DNA of 64,000 nucleotides from Planktothrix agardhii NIES-204 (GCA_003609755.1 AP017991.1:2001501-2065500); one strand, 5' to 3'. Numbered from the stretch's first letter, positions 55,223 to 64,000 are shown. Program-made: numbers and translations. The notes: generated by a model not told the origin, from the letters alone.

Positions 55223-55987
55223 ATGTCACAGACCTTACCCTATACCCCCTTAACGCCGATTCGGATTGTGTTAGTGGAACCCGCAGGGCCTTTAAATGTG
55301 GGTTCTGTTGCCCGGGTGATGAAAAATATGGGGCTTGGGCAGTTGGTGTTAGTTAATCCTCAATGCGATCCCCTGGGGGATGAAGCGAAACGAATGGCGG
55401 TTCATGCTGGGGATATTTTAGCAGGGGCGATCACGGTTTCCTCGTTACCAGAGGCTTTAATTGGATGTCAACGGGCGATCGCCACTACCGCCAGATCCCG
55501 ATCAGGTGCTTTACCTACGGATTTAGAAGATCCCAGAACGGTTTTACCTTGGTTATTAAACTGTCCCTCTGCTTTGATTTTTGGGCCAGAAGATCGGGGT
55601 TTAAATAATGATGAATTGAGTTATGCTCAAAGGTTTCTCCGAATTCGGTCTAGTTCTGTTTATCCGTCTTTAAATTTGGCTCAGTCGGTGGGGGTGTGTT
55701 GTTATGAATTACGATATTGTGTGTTAGAACCTCAAGAGAGGGTAAGCAACTCTATAGAAATTCCTCCGGCTTCTACGGTTCCCTTGGAGGTGTTAGAGGG
55801 TTATTATCAACAGTTGGAAGCAATTTTACTCAAGATTGGATATGTCTATCCCCATACCGCCAGTAGTCGAATGAAAAAGTTTCGGCGTCTGTATAATCGA
55901 GCTAATTTAACCTCTGAAGAAGTGGCGATGTTACGCGGTATCCTGAGTCAAGTAGAATGGGCATTATCAGTAATCAGTCATCAGTAA
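55223..55987 (+). CDS. trmJ: TrmJ-like SPOUT tRNA 2'-O-methyltransferase
   Basis: The SPOUT-fold motifs are VEPAGPLNVGSVARVMKN, LIFGPEDRGLNNDEL and RSSSVYPSLNLAQSVGVCCY, which form the deep-knot SAM site; TrmJ-type enzymes methylate tRNA position 32. The C-terminus ends in VISHQ, encoded by the first units of a repeat array, so the stop lies inside that array. The product is 254 residues. A wider TrmH/SpoU family assignment would also fit. Confidence 0.85.
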   Translation: MSQTLPYTPLTPIRIVLVEPAGPLNVGSVARVMKNMGLGQLVLVNPQCDPLGDEAKRMAVHAGDILAGAITVSSLPEALIGCQRAIATTARSRSGALPTDLEDPRTVLPWLLNCPSALIFGPEDRGLNNDELSYAQRFLRIRSSSVYPSLNLAQSVGVCCYELRYCVLEPQERVSNSIEIPPASTVPLEVLEGYYQQLEAILLKIGYVYPHTASSRMKKFRRLYNRANLTSEEVAMLRGILSQVEWALSVISHQ

Positions 55988-56180
55988 TCAGTTATCAGTT
56001 CAGAAGTGAACAGTCAAGAAGTGATCAGTCGTGGGGGCTGAGTCTCCTTGTCGTTACCAGTAATCAGTAATGAGTTTAGAAGTGAACCAATTTACCCTTA
56101 ACTCCTAACTGTTAACTCTTACACTGATAACTGTTAACTGGTGACTGATGACTGATGACTGATGACTGATAACTGAAAAG
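55965..56180. repeat. Large heptanucleotide repeat array
   Basis: Many degenerate units of ATCAGTA/ATCAGTT, then TTAACTG/TGACTGA types fill about 200 bp, including four near-exact TGATGAC copies at 56143-56172. It overlaps the 3' end of the TrmJ-like gene and precedes the beta-lactamase-like gene. Confidence 0.85.
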
Positions 56181-56205
56181 TAAAATTCTAGTTAGGTGTT
56201 TAGGT

Positions 56206-57672
56206 GTGGCTCAACGATCTCCTCGTCAGTCGTTATTCTCGATCTTTTCCTTTAATAAGTCTGGCTCTAACTCCTCTGAGCCAAAATCTTGCAATGGAAA
56301 AGCGTCTCAACCGCAACCGAGGCGTCGATCTCGTCATGATCCGGTAAAAACGGCTCCCCGTCGCTCTCGGTCAACAGAACCACGACAGAATAATGATTTA
56401 GGCCGTTCGGAGTCTTTTGAGCCTCTACTTTCTCAACTGCGACAAAAACCCGTTCCGCCTAAATCTCGTAAACGCCGCCCGACCCCAGGTAAACGCCCCC
56501 CTAATGCGGCTACTGGTGCTTCTGTTTTGCCCTTTGGTAAGCCTGCTGATCCTTCTCCCCGTCGCAGACCGGAGGGGGACATGATTCCGGCTCCGACCTC
56601 TCCCCTCGCCCCTAGGGATAAATTAGTAAAACGGGTGAGAAAAAAACGTCGAGTCTCTCCGATAATTTATGTCGCCCGCTTGGTGATTTTAGGACTGGGA
56701 ATTGGTGTGATTTCGGGGACGATTCTTTCGGTTTTAAATGCTTTGGGTCGTTCTAGTGCCGCCGCCGATCAAACTGTAAATTTAAGCCTGGAACAACAAC
56801 AAAATTCTACGTCTTCTAATGCTTTAGTTTCATCCCTACAATTAACTCAAGAATCTTCGGATTTAAAAACAGCAATTCTGGGTTTAGCGAAGGATTTACC
56901 TAAGTTAAAACCTGGGGTGTTTTTAGTGGATTTAGATACGGGAAATTATGTGGATATTCAAGGGCAAGAAGCAGTTCCGGCTGCAAGTACCATTAAACTT
57001 CCTATTTTAGTCTCATTTTTCCAAGCGGTTGATGAGGGCAGGATACGTTTAGATGAAGTCTTAACCATGGAAGAAAAACACGTTGCTAAGGGGTCTGGAG
57101 AACTGCAAGATAAACCAGTCGGGAGTAAATTTACAGCCCTAGAAACAGCAGATTTAATGATTACAAATAGTGATAATACCGCTACAAATATGTTAATTGA
57201 TCGCTTGGGTGGGATTGAATCCTTGAATCAACAGTTTGCTTCTTGGCAATTAAAACAAACTCAAATGCAAAATATTCTTCCTGATTTGGAAGGAACAAAT
57301 AAAACCAGTGCTAGGGATTTAGTTAATTTAATGGCGGACATCAATCAAGGAAAGTTAGTTTCTTTGAAATCCCGCGATTTTATGTTAAGAATTATGCAGC
57401 AAACTCGCAATCGTTCTTTGTTACCTCGTGGTTTAGGAGATGGGGCGTTTATTGCTCATAAAACGGGAAATATTGACTCGGTTTCTGGGGATGTTGGTTT
57501 AATTGATATGCCTAATGGTAAACGCTATTTAGTCGGGGTTTTGGTGCAACGAGAAGCGGATGATCCCCAAGCTAATGAACTAATTCGTCAAATTTCTTCT
57601 ACTATTTATCAGTATTTTGATACTTCCACCTATGTTGAACCTAATTCTAATTCGCAGCCTGCATCCAACTAA
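56206..57672 (+). CDS. Membrane-anchored class A beta-lactamase-like serine hydrolase
   Basis: Residues 1-145 are basic, Ser/Pro/Arg-rich and presumably cytoplasmic. A helix follows (YVARLVILGLGIGVISGTIL). The extracytoplasmic domain has SxxK (ASTIKLPIL), SDN (TNSDNTATN) and KTG (AHKTGNID), the full class A motif set. The likely start is GTG. It could be a beta-lactamase or a cell-wall-linked DD-peptidase relative. The long basic N-terminus is unusual for a secreted beta-lactamase. Confidence 0.87.
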   Translation: MAQRSPRQSLFSIFSFNKSGSNSSEPKSCNGKASQPQPRRRSRHDPVKTAPRRSRSTEPRQNNDLGRSESFEPLLSQLRQKPVPPKSRKRRPTPGKRPPNAATGASVLPFGKPADPSPRRRPEGDMIPAPTSPLAPRDKLVKRVRKKRRVSPIIYVARLVILGLGIGVISGTILSVLNALGRSSAAADQTVNLSLEQQQNSTSSNALVSSLQLTQESSDLKTAILGLAKDLPKLKPGVFLVDLDTGNYVDIQGQEAVPAASTIKLPILVSFFQAVDEGRIRLDEVLTMEEKHVAKGSGELQDKPVGSKFTALETADLMITNSDNTATNMLIDRLGGIESLNQQFASWQLKQTQMQNILPDLEGTNKTSARDLVNLMADINQGKLVSLKSRDFMLRIMQQTRNRSLLPRGLGDGAFIAHKTGNIDSVSGDVGLIDMPNGKRYLVGVLVQREADDPQANELIRQISSTIYQYFDTSTYVEPNSNSQPASN

Positions 57673-57730
57673 TAACCATATTTTTAGTTTTAGATTGCGA
57701 TCGCTCTTTGTAATTATACTATAGCAATAT

Positions 57731-58303
57731 TTATCGTAACTTTTGCGTTAGATTCCAGCAGCCATTTCGATGCTCAAAAATATAAGCGCCTGGTTTTCCA
57801 TAGGTATAATCTAAATATTCTTCTCCTTCCCCCTTCGGATCATAAGCATAGTGAGCTTTGATATAATTGACTCGAAAAGTATTATTATTCATGCGAATCA
57901 AGTCTATGTTTAAGCGAGTATAGGGGCTATTATCAATAGTAGAAGGGACAAGTTGTACCCAACGATAATCTCTGAGATTAATGCTAAATTCATCATCTTT
58001 TTTGTTGAGAGTTCCTATCAGATAACTGGGATTTTCATAATCTCGGACTTCAATGATATCGGCTGTATAGGTTAAGCGTATTTCGTTTCGTTGGTAATCT
58101 TGACCCCGCACAAAATTCTCAAAAAAGGCTTTGTATTCATCGGGTGCACAATACTGCGGTAAAGTCGAAGCAGTTTTAGGTTGAACTTGAGCGTTAGCAG
58201 GCGGTAATAAATTGGAGGTGATAATAGGTTTAACAGTGCTTGCTAAAATAGTAAGGATTATAACCGTAGTGGAAGTTAAAATCTTCTTAAATTTGATAGA
58301 CAT
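57731..58303 (-). CDS. Secreted protein of unknown function
   Basis: The product of 190 residues has a signal peptide (ILTSTTVIILTILASTVKP, cleavage likely near ANAQ). The mature domain includes RLTYTADIIEVRDYENPSYL and YGKPGAYIFEHRNGCWNLTQ. Its two Cys residues could form a disulphide. I do not recognise the family. It lies 67 bp downstream of another unknown secreted-protein gene on the same strand. Confidence 0.75.
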   Translation of the reverse strand: MSIKFKKILTSTTVIILTILASTVKPIITSNLLPPANAQVQPKTASTLPQYCAPDEYKAFFENFVRGQDYQRNEIRLTYTADIIEVRDYENPSYLIGTLNKKDDEFSINLRDYRWVQLVPSTIDNSPYTRLNIDLIRMNNNTFRVNYIKAHYAYDPKGEGEEYLDYTYGKPGAYIFEHRNGCWNLTQKLR

Positions 58304-58370
58304 GGCAAGATCAATAAAATAGGGATGTATTTGAGATCAGGAGTTAGGAAAAATACAATTGAATACCATT

Positions 58371-58868
58371 TCAAATCCCACAGGTAGATACAAAAAGCCT
58401 CTCTCTAATAACTGACCATTCTTTGGCTTCAGAAGTCCCCGGACTAAGTTTTTTTCCGATGAGTTGAGGATAGCGATTATAAAAAATTATATCTGCTAAA
58501 TAATCGAAGACACTAGAGTAAGAGTTAGGCATACCATCCAGATCGAAGTCCCAGCCAACATCATATTTTTCCAAAGGACAAACTTCCTGAGAAGGTCTGA
58601 TCATGGGTACAATAACAGCGCGTAAATTCTCCCATTCCCGAATATATTCTCGATCTGTACTTGTTAGTTTGCGACCCTGCAATTCAGGATTAACTTGATA
58701 GAAAAAATGATCGGTATACTGCTCAATTAATTGGGACGGGGCTGGGCGGGAAACTTGGGTTAACTCAGTATTAACAGGGTGGGGAATTGCATTTGCTATG
58801 GTGGTATAAGTCAAACATACAATCCCAGACAAAAAAGAGAATGCAGAAAATTTTGAGAGAGTCAGCAT
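58371..58868 (-). CDS. Secreted protein of unknown function
   Basis: The product of 165 residues starts with a signal peptide (FSFLSGIVCLTYTTIANA, cleaved near NAIPHP). The mature part repeats a pattern of helices: YQVNPELQGRKLTSTDREYI and later YNRYPQLIGKKLSPGTSEAK, which look like two copies of one motif. The family is not recognised. Its neighbour downstream is also secreted, and an NB-ARC gene lies 25 bp upstream. Confidence 0.75.
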   Translation of the reverse strand: MLTLSKFSAFSFLSGIVCLTYTTIANAIPHPVNTELTQVSRPAPSQLIEQYTDHFFYQVNPELQGRKLTSTDREYIREWENLRAVIVPMIRPSQEVCPLEKYDVGWDFDLDGMPNSYSSVFDYLADIIFYNRYPQLIGKKLSPGTSEAKEWSVIRERLFVSTCGI

Positions 58869-58893
58869 AGAAAACTAGATGGGGTTTATACAG

Positions 58894-60228
58894 TTAATAA
58901 CACCTTTTGTAATTAGCTTTGCCAATCACTACAACAATCAGATAGCCTAATTCCTGTTGCTGAATTAAACAGTCTGTAACATATTCCATAACCACGGGCT
59001 GTAGGGTATACTCACCTGAGCGCTTTTCAATTAAGCTGCGCCACGTTAAGGATTCTAGGGATTCTAATAGGGTTGCCCGTGAAATCGGAGGTACAATATC
59101 ATCTTGTAGTTCTGCAATGGTTGTCCATTCTCGATTAATTGCCAACCAATACATGATAGTTTTTTCTACAGGTGACAACCGCTCAAATTGCCGATTTAAT
59201 AAGCGATGAATTCCATTAAATACTAATATATTTTCTTGAAAAAAAGAGTTAATATTTCCTTCAAACAAACTCTGAATCGAGGCAGCAACAATTTTTAGGG
59301 CGAGGGGATTGCAACAATATAACTCACACAGGCGACGTTTTTCTGCATCGGTTCCACGGAGTTGTTTGGAGTCCATTAAGGCAAGGGAGGTTTCCCAGGA
59401 ACCGTTTAAAGAGAGCGATCGCACTGCTCCGTTTAAGTCTTCTAATATGGCAACTTGTGCGGATTTTTCACGACTGGTGAGTAAAATACAACTCTGATGA
59501 CAGGCTTCTCCCAGTAATTGCAATAATTCATCATAGTCTGTGAAATCTGGCTGGTAGTATCCTGCACAGTTGCCAGCTTGTAAAATCGTTTCTTGATTAT
59601 CCAAAATTACCAAACAGCGATGGGTTTGCAGCCAGTACAGGAGTCGTTCGGGTTTAGATTGGAGATCTTGCTGGTTAGAAAGAAAAGGCACCAGTTCGGA
59701 CAACAATGTCTCTAAGCGTGGGGCATTGCGGAGACTTCGCCAAATCACAAATTCAAATTGTTCTTGTAAGAGTTGAGCGACTTTAGCGGCTAAGGTACTT
59801 TTACCAATTCCCCCCATTCCCACCAAAGTAATGAGTCGGCAGCGATCTTGTATTATCCATTGGGTCAGGGTTTCAATCTCTTCAACTCGACCTTGAAAGC
59901 TGGAAACATCGATCGCCTCACCCCAATAAATTGACCGTTGGACTTGAGGTTGGGGAATAGCCGTCGGGGTATCAAAGTGAGTAATAATGCCGCGCAGATT
60001 GGTTTTGTTGACTTTGCGGCCCAAAGCATCACTGATAAGTTTCCAAAGTTTGGGGCCTATGTCCCGTTGGAGATAGTTGATGGAATAGCCCGATCGCTCG
60101 GCGATGCGATCATAAGTGAGGTTATTCCAAGCACCGAACAAAAGAGCAATTTCAACCTCAGTGAGCGTTCTAGCAATTTTGGGAGCGATCGCACCTTTGA
60201 CAATCTCCAATGCCTGCTCAAATTCCAT
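58894..60228 (-). CDS. NB-ARC (STAND) ATPase without sensor repeats
   Basis: Residues about 1-95 are a helical helix-turn-helix-like region (LTYDRIAERSGYSINYLQRD) of the vMAP N-terminal type. The NB-ARC domain follows: FQGRVEEIETLTQWI, P-loop LVGMGGIGKSTLAAKVAQ, Walker B LVILDNQE, ILLTSREKS and the NPLALKIVAASIQSL helix. A winged-helix segment ends at residue about 425. Cyanobacterial relatives usually go on into WD40 or TPR repeats. This one stops after IVVVIGKANYKRCY, so the sensor part is missing or on another chain. Confidence 0.88.
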   Translation of the reverse strand: MEFEQALEIVKGAIAPKIARTLTEVEIALLFGAWNNLTYDRIAERSGYSINYLQRDIGPKLWKLISDALGRKVNKTNLRGIITHFDTPTAIPQPQVQRSIYWGEAIDVSSFQGRVEEIETLTQWIIQDRCRLITLVGMGGIGKSTLAAKVAQLLQEQFEFVIWRSLRNAPRLETLLSELVPFLSNQQDLQSKPERLLYWLQTHRCLVILDNQETILQAGNCAGYYQPDFTDYDELLQLLGEACHQSCILLTSREKSAQVAILEDLNGAVRSLSLNGSWETSLALMDSKQLRGTDAEKRRLCELYCCNPLALKIVAASIQSLFEGNINSFFQENILVFNGIHRLLNRQFERLSPVEKTIMYWLAINREWTTIAELQDDIVPPISRATLLESLESLTWRSLIEKRSGEYTLQPVVMEYVTDCLIQQQELGYLIVVVIGKANYKRCY

Positions 60229-60532
60229 CTATTTTCTCGCTCTGTATAAAACTGCCTCTACCTTAAATCATACTTTCCATACTTGACAACTCCATACTTT
60301 CCTGTAAAGACAGCATCGGGGAGTTGGGATAGATTATTAACAACCAGGGGTTCCAAGGCTTGAAAGCTTAATCATCGACAACAACTCTCTATAGATAACC
60401 GCTCGGAAGACAACGGATCAAAACGTTGACAACACTGATAATCGGCTATAGTACCGTAGCTTTGCTATGCAAAACTACTCTCAATGAATCGATGTGCTAA
60501 GGACAAATCTGAAGGAAATAGGTCTAGATATT
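60229..60532. other. Spacer between NB-ARC gene and accessory genes
   Basis: This 304-bp gap separates divergent units and marks the start of an unusual gene set. It is less AT-biased than most spacers here. I see no repeat array, RNA gene or element end in it. Confidence 0.4.
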
Positions 60533-60979
60533 ATGACAGCAAGTGTAAATTTCGGTATCATCCTTGAAATTAATGGAGAGGATGTTCCCATTGAACCAGC
60601 AAAAGCTATTACAGATGCTAAAAGGAATGGCGTGGAGTATTCACTACCGCGCCGGGTGGAAGTTGGGACAGCAGCAGAACTTGGAGCCTTTTTAGAGACT
60701 CTGGCTGATGGTGTCCCGCCCCTTCCATCAGGAGATAACTTCCCGAGTCCCTTGAACACGGTATACCAGAAAATGATCTCGCTCAATCTTGCAGTAGAAG
60801 AGCTAAACCTCAAAGTTCCACCTTCGGTACAAGCAGATGGCGTTACTGCAATTAACCCACCTCTACCAACAACATTTACTCTTGGGCTATCGGCGACTTG
60901 GAGGGACAACGAAAAAGTTGAGTTGATTACAGGCAAACTAGCCATCAAAGGATTATATGTGAAGCTAGTAAAAACTTAG
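60533..60979 (+). CDS. Unrecognised small protein of the accessory region
   Basis: From the ATG of MTASVNFGIILEINGEDVPI the product is 148 residues, with no signal peptide or helix. Notable segments are EPAKAITDAKRNGVEYSLPR, AFLETLADGVPPLPSGDNFP and FTLGLSATWRDNEKVELI. An in-frame GTG 13 codons upstream is possible. The gene lies 154 bp upstream of a large unknown gene, in the same direction, so a joint transcript is plausible. Function unknown. Confidence 0.65.
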   Translation: MTASVNFGIILEINGEDVPIEPAKAITDAKRNGVEYSLPRRVEVGTAAELGAFLETLADGVPPLPSGDNFPSPLNTVYQKMISLNLAVEELNLKVPPSVQADGVTAINPPLPTTFTLGLSATWRDNEKVELITGKLAIKGLYVKLVKT

Positions 60980-61133
60980 ATTCTTGTCTTTCAAGTAGGT
61001 GGGCTGAATCAACAACAAAAATGCTGTATCTCGAAGCTTTGGCAATTTGTAGAGATTTTTATTAATTTAACTACGCCTACCTACTTGTAATCCTTGATAA
61101 ATGTATAAAAAATTAGCTTAATTGTGATTATCA

Positions 61134-63350
61134 ATGGCAACAAAAGTTGAAATTTATTTTCCTTATACTTTAAATTTTGATGTTAGCCGTCAACCTGTCA
61201 CATTATATGGGGCGATTCTAGCATCAGATCAGGAACTGAGTTTTGCTCTTTCTAATAACATTGTTTTTAATCCTTACCTCTTTCCTGCTGATGAAGCCAC
61301 AAAATCAATTAGAGAACCTTTTGGTATGACAGGCATTGTTCTCGAAAATTTAGGAATCGAAGGACGTATATATAAAGATCAAGGAAACAATGGTAAAGCA
61401 GCAACCGATATTACTCTAACAGCTGCTGCACGTTTTCCAAATCTTGAGAATTTCTCCTTAGCGGGAGCAATCGTTTTTCAACAGACATTACCTCGTTTGG
61501 TTTTGGTTAGTCTATCGGCGGATGAACCTTTGACGCTTACAAGATTTATAACATCTGTAATTGGTGGGGCTTGGGATTGGGCAGATGATATTACTAATGA
61601 ATTTGCTTTTCAAAATGGAGAGATGTATTATCTCAAACCCCCTGATGGCTCCCTAGATAATTATACTTTTCCCTACCGAAATCCAAACGAAAAACAATAC
61701 TATCCTGGGTATCATCTGGAGGCAAATTTACTAATCTTCCAGAAATATAATTTTTTGATTAGCTTAGATGTCGAAGGTAAGTCAATTGTTCTACGCACAA
61801 CAATCTTAGAAAAGATTGATTTTGATTTTATTACTCTGGATAATCCTAACCTTGAAATATCAACTAAATTACCAAATAAATATTTACAAATTAGTACAAA
61901 AGTTACGATACTAAATACGTCAATTCAGTCCTCTATTTCAGCAGTATATGACCTTACTAAGAAAGCTTTCCTTGGTGCAGTATCAGTCAATCTAGGTTCT
62001 TTGAGTCTTCCAACAGATAGTGGAAGTACATCCCAAAATGTTCAACTTTTCATTGAATTTACTTGGACAAAAGGTTCAGGGTCAAATAGTGGTTTTAAAA
62101 TCACAAAAATTGATGGTTTACCAACTAATAGTCTAAATTTAATTGATAAGTACCTCAAAGTTTTCAACGAACTTCGGAGCCAAGGCTGTGAGAAAATTCT
62201 TTCAGATTGGCTTAATGGATTAACTAATACGAGTTTGACTCCAGGGCTAAATGGCAGTCCAAGTAAAACCGAGGACGGCAAAATGAAGCTTCCTCTTAAG
62301 CTCACTTATAAAATTGAAGGACTTGGTCTGAGTGAGAGTAGTGAGATTGATTTCGAGGCAGTATTTGCAATTCCACGAAGCCTTGATGATCTGCCTCGTG
62401 CAATGTGGCAGTCCATTGTAGATAGCTCTGGAAAAATTGCTGAAGATATTCTTGCAGATCCCGATACTTATGAAGTCGTTTTTATTGAAATAGGAATACG
62501 TGGGGGAGCTAAAGCATTCGCTCGTGTAATATGTCGTGCATTGGAAGAAGGACTTGAAGCTATGGCTAAGGCTCTTGCTAGTGCTGCTGCTGGAGTTGTA
62601 GCCAAGACACTAGCAGATGCTGCCGCACTAGCAGGGATGCTGATGGCTGTATCTCTTTTAGGGGTAAAAGCTGTCAGCCTTTTGGAAGCAATTTGGGATC
62701 AAATAAAAAGCGGGTTTAGTGGTGATGATTCCGAAAAAGAAAAAGCGGAAAAAAAAATTCGCGACATTCGATCTCAAGTAGAATCTACTATCAGTGAAGT
62801 AGATAATCATATTAATGATATTAGAGAGAAAATAAACATTAAGAGCCTGAACATTACTCTCAATACTCAGAAACAATTTTTAGCGGTAGTAATTTGGAAT
62901 TTAGGCGATGACAAAGAACTGGAATCTGGAAGTAAATTGTCTTGTAAATTTCGACTGCTTTCAGGTGAGGCAGGAGACACTCAAGGGCGAATATTGTCCG
63001 AAGCTGAAAAGCCGCTTTTCCCAGTTGTTAAAAATTGGGCGGAAATTCCTAATAATTCGGAATATCGGATGAATGCCTCTGTTAAATCTATTTTAAGCGG
63101 TTTTACTTTTATGAATCAACAAACAGAAGACTCTATGACTTCCGCCATTGGTCAATTGCAAGGGATTGATAATAGTGTAGCCAGAGATTTCGCTAATTAC
63201 TTGCAAGGTAAATTAGATGAATTTAGGTCTTATAACACACATGGCATCCAATCTGACTGGGTTTATGCTTATTCTGATATTCCCAGTTATACCACTGTAG
63301 GGAAAAGCTACATTGGCATGAATACCCGAATATTCATAAAACGCGACTAA
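61134..63350 (+). CDS. Large unrecognised protein with beta-rich ends and a helical middle
   Basis: The product has 738 residues. The N-terminal 400 are rich in beta-type sequence (YFPYTLNFDVSRQPVTLYGA, FSLAGAIVFQQTLPRLVLVS). Residues about 455-530 are Ala-rich helical (MAKALASAAAGVVAKTLADA) with a possible membrane segment (AALAGMLMAVSLLGVKAVSL). About 540-580 is a charged coiled coil. The C-terminal 160 contain FLAVVIWNLGDDKELESGSK and end in YIGMNTRIFIKRD. No signal peptide. I do not recognise the family. It lies 34 bp upstream of a tail-like gene and probably shares its transcript. Confidence 0.75.
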   Translation: MATKVEIYFPYTLNFDVSRQPVTLYGAILASDQELSFALSNNIVFNPYLFPADEATKSIREPFGMTGIVLENLGIEGRIYKDQGNNGKAATDITLTAAARFPNLENFSLAGAIVFQQTLPRLVLVSLSADEPLTLTRFITSVIGGAWDWADDITNEFAFQNGEMYYLKPPDGSLDNYTFPYRNPNEKQYYPGYHLEANLLIFQKYNFLISLDVEGKSIVLRTTILEKIDFDFITLDNPNLEISTKLPNKYLQISTKVTILNTSIQSSISAVYDLTKKAFLGAVSVNLGSLSLPTDSGSTSQNVQLFIEFTWTKGSGSNSGFKITKIDGLPTNSLNLIDKYLKVFNELRSQGCEKILSDWLNGLTNTSLTPGLNGSPSKTEDGKMKLPLKLTYKIEGLGLSESSEIDFEAVFAIPRSLDDLPRAMWQSIVDSSGKIAEDILADPDTYEVVFIEIGIRGGAKAFARVICRALEEGLEAMAKALASAAAGVVAKTLADAAALAGMLMAVSLLGVKAVSLLEAIWDQIKSGFSGDDSEKEKAEKKIRDIRSQVESTISEVDNHINDIREKINIKSLNITLNTQKQFLAVVIWNLGDDKELESGSKLSCKFRLLSGEAGDTQGRILSEAEKPLFPVVKNWAEIPNNSEYRMNASVKSILSGFTFMNQQTEDSMTSAIGQLQGIDNSVARDFANYLQGKLDEFRSYNTHGIQSDWVYAYSDIPSYTTVGKSYIGMNTRIFIKRD

Positions 63351-63384
63351 CTCTAAATTCATTCAAACAATCGTAGTAAATATT

Positions 63385-64000
63385 ATGAACACTGAAAACT
63401 TAAAATCCATTCCCAAACAGCGATATTACGATCAACAGCTTTTAACAGTGGAAGACTTCCAGCGAGAGCAGAATTTTCATATTGCTTATCGTCAACTACA
63501 AAATCAATTGCTCCTGAAAGCGGGTATTTTAACAGGTCTGACTGTTCAATCCGGTGTAACACAGGGACAGGTGCAGATTATGTCTGGTGTTGCCATTGAT
63601 AACTCAGGTCATCTCATTAATCTAACTGATAGTGCCAAATTCAACGATGCTAATATCCTGGTGCAATCCAGTCAATTTCTACTCGATTTGAGCGATCAGC
63701 AGTATCACAACAAAACCTGGCTATTAATCCTTGAATACAATCAAGAAGAAGACCCCAATGCTCCCAATCAATGGAAAGAGATTCCGAAATTTGTGTTACT
63801 TTCCGGCACTAGCGGAGTTAACTACGATCAGATAGCATTGGCTACTCTTAACGTAACGACATCTCAAATGAGTGCAACTCTCTCAATTAGTATTGAGATC
63901 GATTTAAGCATTCGTGTTAAGGCTGTTATAGATTCTGAACGCATACCTGCATTAAATGTTGAACAGATTCCTGCTCTTCCAGTTTCTAAAATTTCAGGAC
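63385..64000 (+). CDS. Phage-tail/eCIS-associated-like protein, 3' end beyond window
   Basis: The visible 205 codons begin MNTENLKSIPKQRYYDQQLL and read TVEDFQREQNFHIAYRQLQN, then GILTGLTVQSG and VAIDNSGHLI. The R-Y-Y-D-Q-Q-L-L-T-V-E-D-F opening and G(L/V)xVxxG...GxAID layout resemble a protein type that I recall from contractile-injection or phage-tail-like gene clusters. Near the window end, RIPALNVEQIPALPVSKISG has an IPAL repeat like tail-fibre proteins. The gene is cut by the window. Confidence 0.6.
   Translation, partial: MNTENLKSIPKQRYYDQQLLTVEDFQREQNFHIAYRQLQNQLLLKAGILTGLTVQSGVTQGQVQIMSGVAIDNSGHLINLTDSAKFNDANILVQSSQFLLDLSDQQYHNKTWLLILEYNQEEDPNAPNQWKEIPKFVLLSGTSGVNYDQIALATLNVTTSQMSATLSISIEIDLSIRVKAVIDSERIPALNVEQIPALPVSKISG

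Noticed and set aside
55965-56180. Repeat array considered as CRISPR
   Set aside because: Units are 7 bp and adjacent, without spacers of uniform length; no cas genes nearby. The same holds for the other heptamer arrays.
60481-60948. 155-codon minus-strand frame
   Set aside because: It overlaps the plus-strand gene almost fully, shows Ser/Arg-rich shadow composition and has no recognisable motif, whereas the plus-strand frame fits the local gene direction.
1-64000. tRNA, rRNA or CRISPR loci
   Set aside because: No cloverleaf-like or rRNA-like sequence was recognised on reading the intergenic regions; a dedicated scan was not possible.

Overview
The window reads as chromosomal DNA of a filamentous cyanobacterium, most like a Planktothrix/Oscillatoriales genome. 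Support comes from photosynthesis genes (psbD-psbC, ycf4, ycf66, psb35, gun4, nblA, a CpcS-type bilin lyase, phylloquinone genes), many HIP1 octamers (GCGATCGC), dispersed heptanucleotide repeats of the ATCAGTT/ATTACGA type in intergenic DNA, AT-rich coding sequence and single-gene transcription units on both strands. The genus is an inference. No rRNA, tRNA or CRISPR array was seen.

Layout. 0-6 kb: end of a DUF2993 gene, psb35, a PlsY/PEP-synthase-like fusion, a broken ApaLI-like restriction gene beside its methyltransferase, and a membrane-protein gene cut by a small MITE. 6-14.9 kb: a secreted PAD-like protein that lacks catalytic residues, then phylloquinone genes menE, menA and menF with a DoxX gene, thiL and gap2. 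15-19 kb: a site-2-protease remnant, a two-gene ABC exporter, a CpcS lyase and nblA. 19.2-23.6 kb: the phosphate operon pstS-C-A-B with a Pho-box-like element. 23.7-28.3 kb: bioB, bioY, lspA and an FHA-fused PBP1. 28.4-32.8 kb: Uma2, a Ser/Thr kinase with seven WD40 repeats, and a cluster of partly orphaned toxin-antitoxin-like genes.

The outstanding locus is at 32977-38094 on the minus strand. One 1705-codon frame joins a WD40 propeller, seven Ig-like repeats, a Ser-Pro-Thr-Pro linker, a complete RNA polymerase alpha N-terminal domain and three tandem alpha C-terminal domains. It lies outside the ribosomal-protein context of ordinary rpoA, so it is probably an extra, chimeric alpha subunit. 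It is the best candidate here for an undescribed system.

38-60 kb is mostly core: paired half-size manganese exporters, YkgJ, ycf66, gun4, rfaE2, an HpsJ-like protein, a glycosyltransferase, psbC/psbD, ycf4, a cyclophilin lipoprotein, a KAS paralogue, an orphan C5 methyltransferase, DUF29, queC, a plant-type asparaginase, DUF2256, a TrmJ-like methyltransferase and a membrane-anchored beta-lactamase-like protein. From about 57.7 kb the content becomes accessory: two unknown secreted proteins, an NB-ARC protein without its usual sensor repeats, two unrecognised proteins, and a 3'-incomplete gene resembling proteins of phage-tail-like clusters.
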